A DNA stretch of 64,000 bases from JACMQX01 sp044225675 (GTDB lineage: Bacteria > Pseudomonadota > Gammaproteobacteria > Burkholderiales > Burkholderiaceae_C), in contig JBGAIH010000012.1 in the NCBI GenBank assembly GCA_044225675.1, positions 1 to 64,000 on the forward strand. Reading direction: 5' to 3'. Position numbers and translations under genes: made by a program. Under the pieces are notes generated by a model. The model had not been told where the DNA came from. It made no database searches and saw only the letters and a program-made list of their open reading frames with translations. How positions within the stretch are numbered: the stretch's first letter is position 1; every line of letters begins with the position of its first letter. Of the stretch, positions 42,741 to 51,389 are shown piece by piece.

Positions 42741-44053
42741 CGACGCCCGGCGCGTCGTCAACGGCTGCTTTCGGTCCTGCGCAGGGACTGCGCTATGGCC
42801 TGCTCGGCCTGCCGCTGGCCTTCGTGGCCTTGCCGCTGTACGTGCTGCTGCCCAACCACTACGCCCGCGAGTTCGGCGTGCCGCTGGCCACGCTGGGCGC
42901 CGTCCTGCTGCTGGCGCGCCTGTTCGACGCGCTGATCGATCCGCTGATCGGCCGCGCCACCGACGGGCTGTTCGCGCGCTCGCCGCGCCGTGTGCTGGCC
43001 TGGGCCGCAGGGGCCGCGTGCGTTCTCGCCATCGGCTTTGCCGGCCTGTTCTTTCCGCCGGTGCGCGCGCCGCAGGCGCTGGTGGCCTGGGCAGCGCTTG
43101 CACTGGTGGTGACGTATGCCGCCTACAGCGCACTGAGCGTGGCGCACCAGTCATGGGGCGCCATGCTCGGCGGCGACGAAGGTCAGCGCAGCCGCATCGT
43201 CGCTTGGCGCGAAGGTCTGGGCCTGGCCGGCGTGCTGCTGGCCTCGGTGCTGCCATCGGTGCTCGGGCTGCCCGCAACCACCGCCGTGTTCGCACTGACC
43301 CTGCTGGCCGGCTGGCTGGCCTGGTCGCGCGCGCCGAGACCCGAACCTGCGCCGCGACGCGAAGCCCACGACCTGTGGCTGCCGCTCCGCCGCGCGGGCT
43401 TTCGCCGGCTGCTCGGCGTGTTCGTGCTCAATGGCATCGCCAGTGCCGTGCCGGCAACGCTCGTGCTGTTCTTCGTGCAGGACCGGCTGCAGGCGCCAGC
43501 GCGGATCGAGCCGGTGTTCCTGGGCGCCTATTTCCTCTGTGCAGCGCTGTCCGTGCCGCTGTGGCTGCGCGTGGTGGCGCGCATCGGCCTGGCGCGCGCC
43601 TGGCTTGCCGGCATGCTGCTGGCCATTGCCGTCTTTGTGTGGGCCTCGCAACTGGGGGCCGGCGACACCGCCGCCTTCATCGCGGTCTGCGCGCTGTCGG
43701 GCGTGGCGCTGGGCACCGACCTGGCGCTGCCCGGTGCGCTGCTGGCCGGCGTGATCGCCGACGCGGGCGACCGCGGCCGCGCCGAGGGCGCCTACTTCGG
43801 CTGGTGGAATTTCGCCACCAAGATCAATCTCGCGCTGGCTGCCGGACTCGCGCTTCCGCTGCTGGGGCTGTTCGGCTATGCACCCGGCGCGCGTGACGCC
43901 GAGGCGCTGCGCGCGCTCACCGTGGCCTACTGCCTGCTGCCCTGCGCGCTCAAGCTGGCGGCCGCGGCGGCCCTGTACCTTCTCATCATCCGGGCTCCTG
44001 CCGCGAGCCCGCCCTCTCCGGCTGCGCAACAGGTTGGAACCCCATGGCATTGA
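42737..44053 (+). CDS. MFS transporter, GPH (sugar:cation symporter) type
   Basis: This is a 438-residue, about 12-span membrane protein of the MFS_2/GPH group. The conserved early motif DALIDPLIGRATDG and the mid-protein AHQSWGAMLGGDEGQRSR are the family landmarks, with YFGWWNFATKINLALAAGLAL in the second half. ATG overlaps the preceding stop as ATGA. Despite the family name, members in this operon context are more likely to handle a lipid-related or other unknown substrate. Confidence 0.88.
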   Translation: MTTPGASSTAAFGPAQGLRYGLLGLPLAFVALPLYVLLPNHYAREFGVPLATLGAVLLLARLFDALIDPLIGRATDGLFARSPRRVLAWAAGAACVLAIGFAGLFFPPVRAPQALVAWAALALVVTYAAYSALSVAHQSWGAMLGGDEGQRSRIVAWREGLGLAGVLLASVLPSVLGLPATTAVFALTLLAGWLAWSRAPRPEPAPRREAHDLWLPLRRAGFRRLLGVFVLNGIASAVPATLVLFFVQDRLQAPARIEPVFLGAYFLCAALSVPLWLRVVARIGLARAWLAGMLLAIAVFVWASQLGAGDTAAFIAVCALSGVALGTDLALPGALLAGVIADAGDRGRAEGAYFGWWNFATKINLALAAGLALPLLGLFGYAPGARDAEALRALTVAYCLLPCALKLAAAAALYLLIIRAPAASPPSPAAQQVGTPWH

Positions 44054-44814
44054 ATCCCCGCATCACCGACTGGCGCGGCAAGACGATCTGGATCGTCGGC
44101 GCCTCCAGCGGCATCGGCCGCGCCACGGCCTCCGCGCTGCACCGCGCGGGCGCCCGCGTCGTGGTGTCGGCCCGCAACCCCGAGGCGCTCGCCGCTTTCG
44201 AGGCAGCGCACCCGGGCGCGCTCGCCCTGCCCCTGGATGTGACCGACCGAGCCGCCGTGCGCGAAGCGGCCGGACGCATCGGCGAAGCGGCGCCGCTCGA
44301 CGCGGTGATGTTCTGCGCGGGCTACTACACCGAGCAGCGCGCCACGGCGTACGACCTGGACGAAATGCTGCGCCACCAGCAGGTCAACTACGTCGGCGCG
44401 CTGCACGTGCTCGATGCGGTGCTGCCGGGATTCCTTGCGCGGCGCGCCGGCTTCATCAGCCTCGTGAGCAGCGTGGCCGGCTTTCGCGGGCTTCCCAAGA
44501 GCCTGGCCTACGGGCCGACCAAGGCAGCGCTGATCAACCTGGCAGAGGCGCTGTACCTGGACCTGCAAGCCGAGGGCATCGCGGTCAACGTGATCAACCC
44601 GGGCTTCGTGGAGACGCCGCTGACCGCCAACAACCAGTTCGAGATGCCCGCGCTGATCACGCCGGAGCAGGCCGCCGAGGCGATCCTGCGCGGCTGGTCG
44701 CGCGGTGAGTTCGAGACGCATTTCCCCAAACGCTTCACGCGCTGGATGAAGGCGCTGCGCCTGCTGTCTTACGGGCTGTATTTTCCGGCGGTGCGCAAGA
44801 GCACGGGGCTGTGA
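44044..44814 (+). CDS. Short-chain dehydrogenase/reductase (SDR)
   Basis: This is a 256-residue classical SDR. The cofactor motif GASSGIG is at residues 19-25, LDVTD at 64-68, the catalytic Ser at 142-143 (SLVSSVAG), and Tyr156-Lys160 (YGPTK). A basic residue after the Rossmann start (SARNPE) suggests NADP preference. It overlaps the transporter end by 10 bp and closes the six-gene operon; SDRs are regular members of this cluster. The substrate is unknown, presumably a carbonyl on a modified acyl chain. Confidence 0.93.
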   Translation: MALNPRITDWRGKTIWIVGASSGIGRATASALHRAGARVVVSARNPEALAAFEAAHPGALALPLDVTDRAAVREAAGRIGEAAPLDAVMFCAGYYTEQRATAYDLDEMLRHQQVNYVGALHVLDAVLPGFLARRAGFISLVSSVAGFRGLPKSLAYGPTKAALINLAEALYLDLQAEGIAVNVINPGFVETPLTANNQFEMPALITPEQAAEAILRGWSRGEFETHFPKRFTRWMKALRLLSYGLYFPAVRKSTGL

Positions 44815-44842
44815 ACGGCCTCGTTGGCAAGGCGCCGATGAA

Positions 44843-44858
44843 GCCCGCTCACGCGGGC
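44843..44858. terminator. Hairpin between convergent SDR and GST genes
   Basis: GCCCGC-TCAC-GCGGGC is a perfect 6-bp stem 29 bp after the SDR stop, followed by AGAAAA. The element GCCCGCTCACGC is repeated at 44873-44884 over the GST stop. It is a likely weak bidirectional terminator. Confidence 0.5.
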
Positions 44859-44878
44859 AGAAAACCAATGATGCCCGC

Positions 44879-45493
44879 TCACGCCGGCTTCGTGTCCACG
44901 AAGCTCTGGCGCTGGGTGAGTTTGTCGCTCAGCTTGGCCAGGTTGGGGTAGCTGCCGCGCCAGTCGATCTGCGGGAAGCGGAAGTCGAGGTAGCCAAGCG
45001 CGCAGCCGACCGCGATGTCGGCCAGGCTCATGTGGATGCCCGAGCAGAAGGGCTTGTCGCCCAGGCCCTGGCTCATGGCCTTGAGGCTGGCGTGGATCTT
45101 GTCCATCTGGCGGTCGATCCAGGCCTGGCTGCGCTGGGCCTTGCTGCGGCCCGCCCAGTTGGCTTCGAGCCGCGCGAGGATGGCGGCGTCGAGCAGGCCA
45201 TCGGCCAGCGCCTCCCAGGTCTTGACCTCGGCACGTTCGCGGCCTACCGCCGGAATCAGCTTGCCCACCGGCGACAGCGTGTCCAGGTACTCGACGATGA
45301 CGCGCGAATCGAACAGCGCCTCGCCGCCCTCCATCACGAGACAGGGCACCTTGCCCAGCGGGTTGGACTCGGCAATGGTGGTCTCGGCCGCCCAGACGTC
45401 CTCGAGCACGAACTGGTAGTCCAGCTTCTTCTCCGCCATGACGATGCGCACCTTGCGCACATACGGACTGGACACGGCTCCGATAAGTTTCAT
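44879..45493 (-). CDS. Glutathione S-transferase family protein
   Basis: This is a 204-residue GST. The N-terminal thioredoxin-like domain starts MKLIGAVSSPYVRKVRIVMAEK, with the Ser-Pro pair at the usual catalytic position, then NPLGKVPCLVMEGGEALFDSRVIVEYLD (cis-Pro loop and gamma-glutamyl-binding Asp-Ser). The C-terminal helical domain contains FCSGIHMSLADIAVGCALGY. It is closest in pattern to YibF-like bacterial GSTs. It is cytoplasmic and convergent with the lipid operon, with a 125-bp gap to the divergent DUF898 gene. Confidence 0.93.
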   Translation of the reverse strand: MKLIGAVSSPYVRKVRIVMAEKKLDYQFVLEDVWAAETTIAESNPLGKVPCLVMEGGEALFDSRVIVEYLDTLSPVGKLIPAVGRERAEVKTWEALADGLLDAAILARLEANWAGRSKAQRSQAWIDRQMDKIHASLKAMSQGLGDKPFCSGIHMSLADIAVGCALGYLDFRFPQIDWRGSYPNLAKLSDKLTQRQSFVDTKPA

Positions 45494-45618
45494 GGGTTCT
45501 CTCTGGATGTTCGAGTTGTAACTGTCACATTCATTTTAGGTGAAGGCCTGTTTTTCGCTGTGACCCCGATGCTACAGTCTCGCCCACCACCCGGAATACG
45601 GGGGAGGGAGCATCTTCC

Positions 45619-46776
45619 TTGGAACTCATCCAGACATCGAGCACGGTTTCTTCGCCGCCCGCGATCCACGACTATCCCGTCAAGTTCACGGCAAGTGGAA
45701 GTGAGTACTTCCGGATTTGGATCGTGAACCTGCTGCTGATCCTTGTGACCTTCGGCATCTACCTGCCCTGGGCCAAGGTGCGCAAGCTGCGCTACTTCTA
45801 CAGCAACACCCATGTGGACGGCCATGCGCTGGACTTCCATGGCAAGGGCGCGCAGATGCTGCGCGGCACCGCGATCGTCGCGGTGTTCCTGGCCTGCTAT
45901 TCAGCGGCGGTGAAGGTCTCGGGCTGGGCAGGCCTGGTGGCGGCGCTGATCTTCGTGGGCGTGTGGCCGATGCTGTTTCGCGCGTCCCTGCGCTTTCGGC
46001 TCGCCAACACCAGCTGGCACGGCCTGCGCTTTCACTTCACAGGCGACGAGCGCGGCACCTACCTTGCGATGCTGCCGCCGCTGGCGCTGGGCCTTCTGCC
46101 GGTGGCGATCCTCACGGCCGTGCTCGGGCCGCAGTCCGATCCGAAGCAGGTCGCGCCGCTGGCACAAGGCGTGTTAGGCGTCACGCTGCTGGCCGGGCTG
46201 GCCCTGCTGCCGTATCTGCTGTGGCGCATCAAGCGCTACCAGCACGACAACTACGCGTGGGGCCCGCTGCGCACGTCGTTCCACTGCGGGCCGGGCCGTT
46301 TCTATGGCGTGTTCCTCAGGATGGCCGGCGTGATGCTGCTGGGCGCCGCGCTGTTCGTGGTGGCGGCACTGGCCCTCGGGTTCGCCGGCCGATCCACGCT
46401 GGGCCGCCCCGCGCTGGTGCTGGGCTTCGTGCTCGCGGGGGTGTTCTTCTTCAACGTGTTTCCGCGGGCCTTTTTCATGGTGCAGATGCAGAACCTGCTG
46501 TGGTCGCGTACCGGCCATGCGCAGTTCCGCTTCAAGAGCGAGCTGAAGCTGGGGCCCTTCGTCTGGCTGCAGCTGCGCAACATGGTGCTGATCATCGTGA
46601 CGCTGGGGCTGTTCTGGCCGTTTGCCGTGGTCGCCACACGGCGCGCGCAGCTTGAAGCGGTGACGCTGCGCAGCCGGGTCGACCTCGACGATCTCGCGGG
46701 CGCCGTTGTGGCCGGCGAGAGCGATGCAGCCGGCGACGCGGCCGCCGACCTGTTCGGACTGGACGTCGGCCTGTGA
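45619..46776 (+). CDS. DUF898 (YjgN) family membrane protein
   Basis: This is a 385-residue multi-span membrane protein of unknown function. The YjgN hallmarks are VKFTASGSEYFRIWIVNLLL near the N-terminus, repeated as the KFKSELKLGPFVW-type segment near the C-terminus, and TFGIYLPWAKVRKLRYFY. The start is a TTG, supported by the strong GGGAGGGAG site 8 bp upstream, where no ATG is available. Its stop overlaps the GTG of the following M48 peptidase; this pairing is conserved and implies a joint envelope role. Confidence 0.9.
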   Translation: MELIQTSSTVSSPPAIHDYPVKFTASGSEYFRIWIVNLLLILVTFGIYLPWAKVRKLRYFYSNTHVDGHALDFHGKGAQMLRGTAIVAVFLACYSAAVKVSGWAGLVAALIFVGVWPMLFRASLRFRLANTSWHGLRFHFTGDERGTYLAMLPPLALGLLPVAILTAVLGPQSDPKQVAPLAQGVLGVTLLAGLALLPYLLWRIKRYQHDNYAWGPLRTSFHCGPGRFYGVFLRMAGVMLLGAALFVVAALALGFAGRSTLGRPALVLGFVLAGVFFFNVFPRAFFMVQMQNLLWSRTGHAQFRFKSELKLGPFVWLQLRNMVLIIVTLGLFWPFAVVATRRAQLEAVTLRSRVDLDDLAGAVVAGESDAAGDAAADLFGLDVGL

Positions 46777-47894
46777 CGGACGCGGCGCCACCGTCGCCCG
46801 GCGTGCGCGCACGCTACTTCGACGGCCGCAGTTCGCGGCCGCGCCCGGTTCGCGTGACGCGCGAGCAGGACGCGCTGGTACTGAGCGATGCATCGCAGGA
46901 GGGTGCGGGCGGGACGCGCCTTGATGCAGCCCCGGTGCGCGTGCGCGTGGCCGACGTTCAGTGGCCCGAGCGCGTGCGCCATGGCGCGCGCATCGCCCAC
47001 CTGCCGGGCGGCGCGAGCCTGCAGGCCGACGACGTGGTCGCCTGGGACGCGTGGGCCGGCGCGCAGGGCCGCGGTGACGGCTGGGTGGTGCGGGCACAGC
47101 AGAGCTGGCGCGGCACCCTGCTGGCCCTGGCGCTGCTGTGCACGGTCACGGTGGCCGGCTACCTGTGGGGCCTGCCGCTCGCCGCGCGCGCTGCCGTGTC
47201 GGTGGTGCCGCAGCGCATCGACAGCCTGATCGGCGAGCAGGCCCTCGCCTCGCTCGACGGCCGCCTGATGCAGCCCTCGCGCCTGCCAGCCGCCGAGCAG
47301 GCCCGGCTGCGCGCATTGTTCGCCGAAGCTGCCGCCAAAACCTGGGGCACCGCAGCGCCGGCGTGGCGGCTGGAGTTCCGGCTCGGCGCAGCCGGCCCGG
47401 ACGGCAAGTCGGCGCTCGGACCCAATGCGCTGGCGCTGCCGGGCGGCACGATGATCCTCACCGACGAACTGGTCACGCTGGTGCGCGACGATGCCGTCGT
47501 GCTCGGCGTGCTGGGCCATGAACTCGGCCATGTGCGGCATCGCCACGGCATGCGTCAGCTGGTGCAGGTGTCGGCGCTGGGCGCGGTGGCGTCGGTGGCC
47601 TTCGGCGACTACGGCACGCTGATCAGCACCGCGCCGGTGCTGCTCGCCACGATGGGCTATTCGCGCGACGCCGAACGCGAGGCCGACGAGGACGCGGTGC
47701 GACTGCTGCGGACCGCCGGCCTCTCGCCGCTGGCCATGGTGCGTTTCTTCGAGGCCCTGGCTCCGCTGCGCGGCGGCTCGCCATCGGCCGATGGCGCCGA
47801 TGGCACCGATGCAGGCGGCCTCGGCATCGCCTTCTCCAGCCACCCGGCCGACGCCGAACGCATCGCGTTCTTCCGCCGCGCCGCAGAGCGCTGA
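46773..47894 (+). CDS. Membrane-anchored M48 family metallopeptidase
   Basis: This is a 373-residue zinc peptidase. One membrane segment lies at about residues 113-133 after a 110-residue cytoplasmic head. The catalytic domain carries HELGH (249-253) with Glu250, and a downstream zinc ligand region READEDA. GPNALALPGGTMILTDEL is the conserved M48 block before it. The GTG start overlaps the DUF898 stop as GTGA. Members are thought to act in envelope protein quality control; the substrate is unknown. Confidence 0.92.
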   Translation: MTDAAPPSPGVRARYFDGRSSRPRPVRVTREQDALVLSDASQEGAGGTRLDAAPVRVRVADVQWPERVRHGARIAHLPGGASLQADDVVAWDAWAGAQGRGDGWVVRAQQSWRGTLLALALLCTVTVAGYLWGLPLAARAAVSVVPQRIDSLIGEQALASLDGRLMQPSRLPAAEQARLRALFAEAAAKTWGTAAPAWRLEFRLGAAGPDGKSALGPNALALPGGTMILTDELVTLVRDDAVVLGVLGHELGHVRHRHGMRQLVQVSALGAVASVAFGDYGTLISTAPVLLATMGYSRDAEREADEDAVRLLRTAGLSPLAMVRFFEALAPLRGGSPSADGADGTDAGGLGIAFSSHPADAERIAFFRRAAER

Positions 47895-47978
47895 GCCGGG
47901 CCGCTCGGGCTGCGGCCCCGGCGCCGTTCGGCCGCCTGCCGCGCATGGCCGACGTGGTGCCAACGCAGGGCCGCCGCC

Positions 47979-47984
47979 TACAAT
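47979..47984 (+). promoter_or_regulatory. Possible -10 box directly before purB
   Basis: TACAAT ends 7 bp before the purB ATG, so transcription from it would give a nearly leaderless mRNA. No good -35 box is visible 17 bp upstream. Confidence 0.35.
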
Positions 47985-47991
47985 CGGGGCC

Positions 47992-49371
47992 ATGAGTTTC
48001 TCCACGATCACGGCCCTGTCGCCGCTGGACGGCCGCTACGCCGCCAAACTGGGCCACCTGCGCCCGCTCATGAGCGAGCAGGGTTTCATGCACCGCCGCG
48101 TGCAGGTCGAAGTCGCCTGGTTCATCGCGCTGAGCGACGCGGGCTTCGCCGAGTTCAAGCCGCTCACACCCGGCGCGCGCAAGTACCTGCTGGGCCTGGT
48201 GCAGAACTTCTCGGAAGCCGATGCCAGCGCGATCAAGGAGATCGAGAAGGTCACCAACCACGACGTGAAGGCCGTGGAGTACTGGATCAAGTCGCGCTTC
48301 GAGGCGCGGCCCGAGCTGCTGGCCGCCAGCGAGTTCGTGCACTTCGCCTGCACCAGCGAAGACATCAACAACACCAGCCATGCCCTGCAGCTGAAGGTGG
48401 CGCGCGAGCAGGTCATCCTGCCCGGCCTCGACGCGATCATCGCCAAGCTGCGCGAGATGGCCCACGCCTACGCCGACGTGCCGATGCTCAGCCGCACGCA
48501 TGGCCAGACCGCCAGCCCCACCACCGTGGGCAAGGAAGTGGCCAACGTGGTGGTGCGCCTGGCCGCCGCGCGCGAGCGCATCGCGGGCATCCGCCTGCTG
48601 GCCAAGATGAACGGCGCGGTGGGCAACTACAACGCCCACCTGGCGGCCTGGCCGGAGTTCGACTGGGAGGCCTTCAGCCGCAGCGTGGTCGAGGGCCCCG
48701 AGCCCACCGGCCTGGGCCTGACCTTCCAGCCCTACAGCATCCAGATCGAGCCGCACGACTACATGGCCGAGCTGTTCGACGCGATCGCCCGCGCCAACAC
48801 CATCCTCATCGACTGGTCGCGCGACGTCTGGGGCTATGTGAGCCTGGGTTACTTCAAGCAGCGCACCAAGGCCGGCGAGATCGGCTCGTCGACCATGCCG
48901 CACAAGGTCAACCCGATCGACTTCGAGAACGCCGAGGGCAACCTGGGCCTGTCGAACGCGCTGCTGCGCCACCTGAGCGAGAAGCTGCCGATCAGCCGCT
49001 GGCAGCGCGACCTGACCGACAGCACGGTGCTGCGCAACATGGGCGTGGCGCTGGGCTACGCGGTGCTGGCCTGGACCTCGCTCGGCGTCGGCCTCAACAA
49101 GCTGGAAATCAACCGCGAGGCGCTGGCCGACGACCTCGACGCCGCCTGGGAAGTGCTGGCAGAGCCGATCCAGACGGTGATGCGCCGCTTCGGCGTGCAG
49201 GGCGCCTACGAGAAGCTCAAGGACGTCACGCGCGGCAAGACCATCACGGCCGAGGCGCTGCACGGGCTGATCCACTCGCTGGAGATCCCGCAGGCCGAGA
49301 AGGACCGGCTGCTCGCCATGACGCCCGCCAGCTACATCGGCCAGGCCGCAGCGCTCGCGCGCCGCGTCTGA
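47992..49371 (+). CDS. purB: Adenylosuccinate lyase
   Basis: PurB splits SAICAR to AICAR and adenylosuccinate to AMP, both with release of fumarate, in purine synthesis. The 459-residue product is of the E. coli-like type: MSFSTITALSPLDGRYAAK at the start, SRTHGQTASPTTVGKE with the catalytic His, and the flexible signature loop GEIGSSTMPHKVNPIDFENAEGN. It is a cytoplasmic tetramer. The ATG at 47992 matches the family; the longer frame from 47791 overlaps the M48 gene. Confidence 0.97.
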   Translation: MSFSTITALSPLDGRYAAKLGHLRPLMSEQGFMHRRVQVEVAWFIALSDAGFAEFKPLTPGARKYLLGLVQNFSEADASAIKEIEKVTNHDVKAVEYWIKSRFEARPELLAASEFVHFACTSEDINNTSHALQLKVAREQVILPGLDAIIAKLREMAHAYADVPMLSRTHGQTASPTTVGKEVANVVVRLAAARERIAGIRLLAKMNGAVGNYNAHLAAWPEFDWEAFSRSVVEGPEPTGLGLTFQPYSIQIEPHDYMAELFDAIARANTILIDWSRDVWGYVSLGYFKQRTKAGEIGSSTMPHKVNPIDFENAEGNLGLSNALLRHLSEKLPISRWQRDLTDSTVLRNMGVALGYAVLAWTSLGVGLNKLEINREALADDLDAAWEVLAEPIQTVMRRFGVQGAYEKLKDVTRGKTITAEALHGLIHSLEIPQAEKDRLLAMTPASYIGQAAALARRV

Positions 49372-49390
49372 GCCGGCACGCAGGCCGCTC

Positions 49391-49951
49391 ATGGCACTCA
49401 AGTCCACCATCTTCAAGGCCGCCCTGCAGGTGGCCGACATCGACCACGGCTACTACGCCGACCATGCGCTCACGCTGGCCCGCCACCCGAGCGAGACCGA
49501 CGAACGCATGATGGTCCGGCTCGCCGCGCTGGCCCTGCAGGCCCACAAGCTGCAGACGGTGTGCAACGGCGACGGCACGCTGGCCTTCGGCGCCGGCCTG
49601 TCCAACCCCGACGAGCCCGACGTGTGGCTGCGCGACTTCACCGGCCAGACGCGGCTGTGGATCGAGGTGGGCCAGCCCGAGGACAAGCCGATCATCAAGG
49701 CCTGCGGCAAGTCCGACGAAGTGATGGTCTACTGCTTCCACCACGCGGCCGAAGTCTGGTGGCGCGGCATCGAGAACAAGCTCACGCGGCCGCAGAACCT
49801 GTCGGTGTGGCGCGTGCCCACGGCCGCGTCGCAGGCCCTGGCCGCGCTCGCCCAGCGCAGCATGCAGTTGCAGGCGACGGTGCAGGAAGGCGTGCTGATG
49901 ATGGGCGACGGCGCAAACACCGTCGACATCGAGTGCGTTCGCTGGAAGTAG
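49391..49951 (+). CDS. yaeQ: YaeQ family protein
   Basis: This 186-residue protein matches YaeQ throughout: MALKSTIFKAALQVADIDHGYY, LTLARHPSETDERMMVRLAAL, WIEVGQPEDKPIIKACGKSDEV and the end VDIECVRWK. The fold resembles PD-(D/E)XK nucleases and some homologues suppress RfaH loss, but the molecular role is unsettled. It lies 19 bp after purB on the same strand and may be cotranscribed. Confidence 0.95.
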   Translation: MALKSTIFKAALQVADIDHGYYADHALTLARHPSETDERMMVRLAALALQAHKLQTVCNGDGTLAFGAGLSNPDEPDVWLRDFTGQTRLWIEVGQPEDKPIIKACGKSDEVMVYCFHHAAEVWWRGIENKLTRPQNLSVWRVPTAASQALAALAQRSMQLQATVQEGVLMMGDGANTVDIECVRWK

Positions 49952-50010
49952 GCGCGGCGACCTGAGGCCCGCGCGGCGCCCGAAAGCGAGCCGGCTCGGG
50001 AAGGCCGGTC

Positions 50011-50316
50011 TCAGGCCCGAGGCATCGGCGCCCCGCAGCGCCAGCACTCCTCGAATCCCCCTTCGACCGGCTCGCCGCAGGCGCACAGCCAGCGGTGCTG
50101 CGGCAGGCTGCTCAGGTCGTCGAGCAGCGCGCGGGCGCGCGACGCCTGCTCCTCGTGCATGACCCAGATCTCGGGCAGGCACTGGTCCGGCGGCAGATGG
50201 CCGGCGGCGGCCCCCAGGAAGAAGCGCTGCACCGAAGCGTCGATGCCCGCCTCGCGCAGGGTGTCGACCCACAGCGTGGCAATCGCGATATTGGGGGCCT
50301 GGGCCAGACGCAGCAT
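50011..50316 (-). CDS. DUF2007-like protein with C-terminal zinc ribbon
   Basis: This is a 101-residue cytoplasmic protein. The N-terminal part (MLRLAQAPNIAIATLWVDTLREAGIDA) and LPEIWVMHEEQASRARALLDDL match DUF2007, a small ferredoxin-like fold (putative signal-transducing, PII-like). The tail has CACGEPVEGGFEECWRCG, two Cys-x1-2-Cys pairs that look like a zinc ribbon. Start ATG 50316; upstream codons to 50451 have no similarity. It is convergent with yaeQ. The role is unknown. Confidence 0.85.
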   Translation of the reverse strand: MLRLAQAPNIAIATLWVDTLREAGIDASVQRFFLGAAAGHLPPDQCLPEIWVMHEEQASRARALLDDLSSLPQHRWLCACGEPVEGGFEECWRCGAPMPRA

Positions 50317-50498
50317 GCTGCCAGTATGCAGTGCGACGGGTACGCTGCGACGGGCGGGTGGGGCACTGATGCGAGCACGCCACACCGCTGCATCGCCCGG
50401 ACGGAGTGCCAGATGCGCACCGGACACGTCCCGGACAGGTGCCGAATGCAATGCCGGAAGCGCTCAAGGCATCCGAAGCGGCCGGCTCTCAGGCGGGC

Positions 50499-50975
50499 TC
50501 AGGCCGGGCGGGGCGGGTCCGCAGCCGGTGCGTCGGCCTCCGTGCCCGGCGCTCCCGGCGCGCCGCCAGCGCCCTCGACGGCGCGCTCCGCATAGCGGTT
50601 GAACCGCCAGGCCTCGTTGTGCAGGGTGATGCGGCGCCAGACCTGGCGCTTGGCGGCCGGCGTCATCTCGGTCCAGTACTGCACTTCCTCGAAGCTGCGC
50701 CCGCAGCCCTTGCACTGGGCGTCGCCCTGGCTGGTGGAGCAGATCGCGATGCAGGGCGTGTCGGGCGTGGTGTCGTACCAGGCCTTCCAGGCCGCATAGG
50801 CCTTGGGCGGAAAGCCGCGCTCGTCGGCCTCGTCCTCATGGTAGTAGACCATCAGCGCATACACCTCGGCCAGCTCGCGCAGCTCGGGCGCCAGCGTCAC
50901 GCCATCGGGCGAGGGCTTGCGCTCGCGCCAGAAATTGATCGCGGCTTCGATGTCGGTGATGTGGATTCCGGCCAT
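50499..50975 (-). CDS. DUF3717-DUF1289 fusion protein
   Basis: This is a 158-residue protein with two recognisable parts. DUF3717 covers residues 1-70 (ITDIEAAINFWRERKPSPDG, LRELAEVYALMVYYH). DUF1289 follows with the cysteine pattern PCIAICSTSQGDAQCKGCGR, then WTEMTPAAKRQVWRRI; its four cysteines suggest metal or iron-sulfur binding. A disordered Pro/Ala/Gly tail follows. The fusion is common in Burkholderiales. Start MAGIHITDI (50975) is the best fit. The function is unknown. Confidence 0.88.
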   Translation of the reverse strand: MAGIHITDIEAAINFWRERKPSPDGVTLAPELRELAEVYALMVYYHEDEADERGFPPKAYAAWKAWYDTTPDTPCIAICSTSQGDAQCKGCGRSFEEVQYWTEMTPAAKRQVWRRITLHNEAWRFNRYAERAVEGAGGAPGAPGTEADAPAADPPRPA

Positions 50976-51124
50976 GGGGAGGCGGATCATAGCGCGCGCC
51001 CCGCGGCGCGGCTGCCAGCCCGCCGGATACACCTGTCAGCCTGGCGCCAGACCCGCCGCCCGCGGGCAAACCCCAAGTCCCCGCAGCTTGCAGGGACGCC
51101 CCGCGTAATGCTTTAATGGCAACG

Positions 51125-51269
51125 CGAAGGGGAGTAGCTCCCGTCCGCTGCAGCAGGGAGGTGCCACAAAGGCAGGGTTGCATCGGACATCAGCAAGTCG
51201 TCATTACGAAGTATTTCTTCCGGCTTGTTGGGCACATATTGCATGACTCCATGCCGAGCAAGACCTTCG
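51125..51269 (+). ncRNA. yybP-ykoY manganese riboswitch aptamer
   Basis: The 414-bp gap before the TerC gene carries this element. Conserved parts are in order: GGGGAGTAGC (51129-51138, loop L1), CGTCATTACG (about 51207-51216, loop L3) and GAGCAAGACCTT (51256-51267). The closing stem P1 pairs CGAAGG (51125-51130) with CCTTCG (51264-51269). These are the hallmarks of the Mn2+-sensing yybP-ykoY class found before alx, mntP and terC-like genes. Nothing else is seen between 50976 and 51124. Confidence 0.9.
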
Positions 51270-51344
51270 ATTGGAACCCGTGGCAGGTTCGGTCGAAATG
51301 CGTCTGCGCTCACCCTTTCGCGGAGAGCCCATACACCTTCATGA

Positions 51345-51380
51345 CCGGACCGCCAGGGGTTGTTGATCGATCCTGTCCGG
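51345..51380 (+). promoter_or_regulatory. SD-sequestering hairpin (riboswitch expression platform)
   Basis: CCGGAC (51345-51350) can pair with GTCCGG (51375-51380). The second arm overlaps the Shine-Dalgarno GGAG (51379-51382) of the TerC gene. This predicts translational control by the riboswitch. Confidence 0.65.
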
Positions 51381-51389
51381 AGTGTCTTC

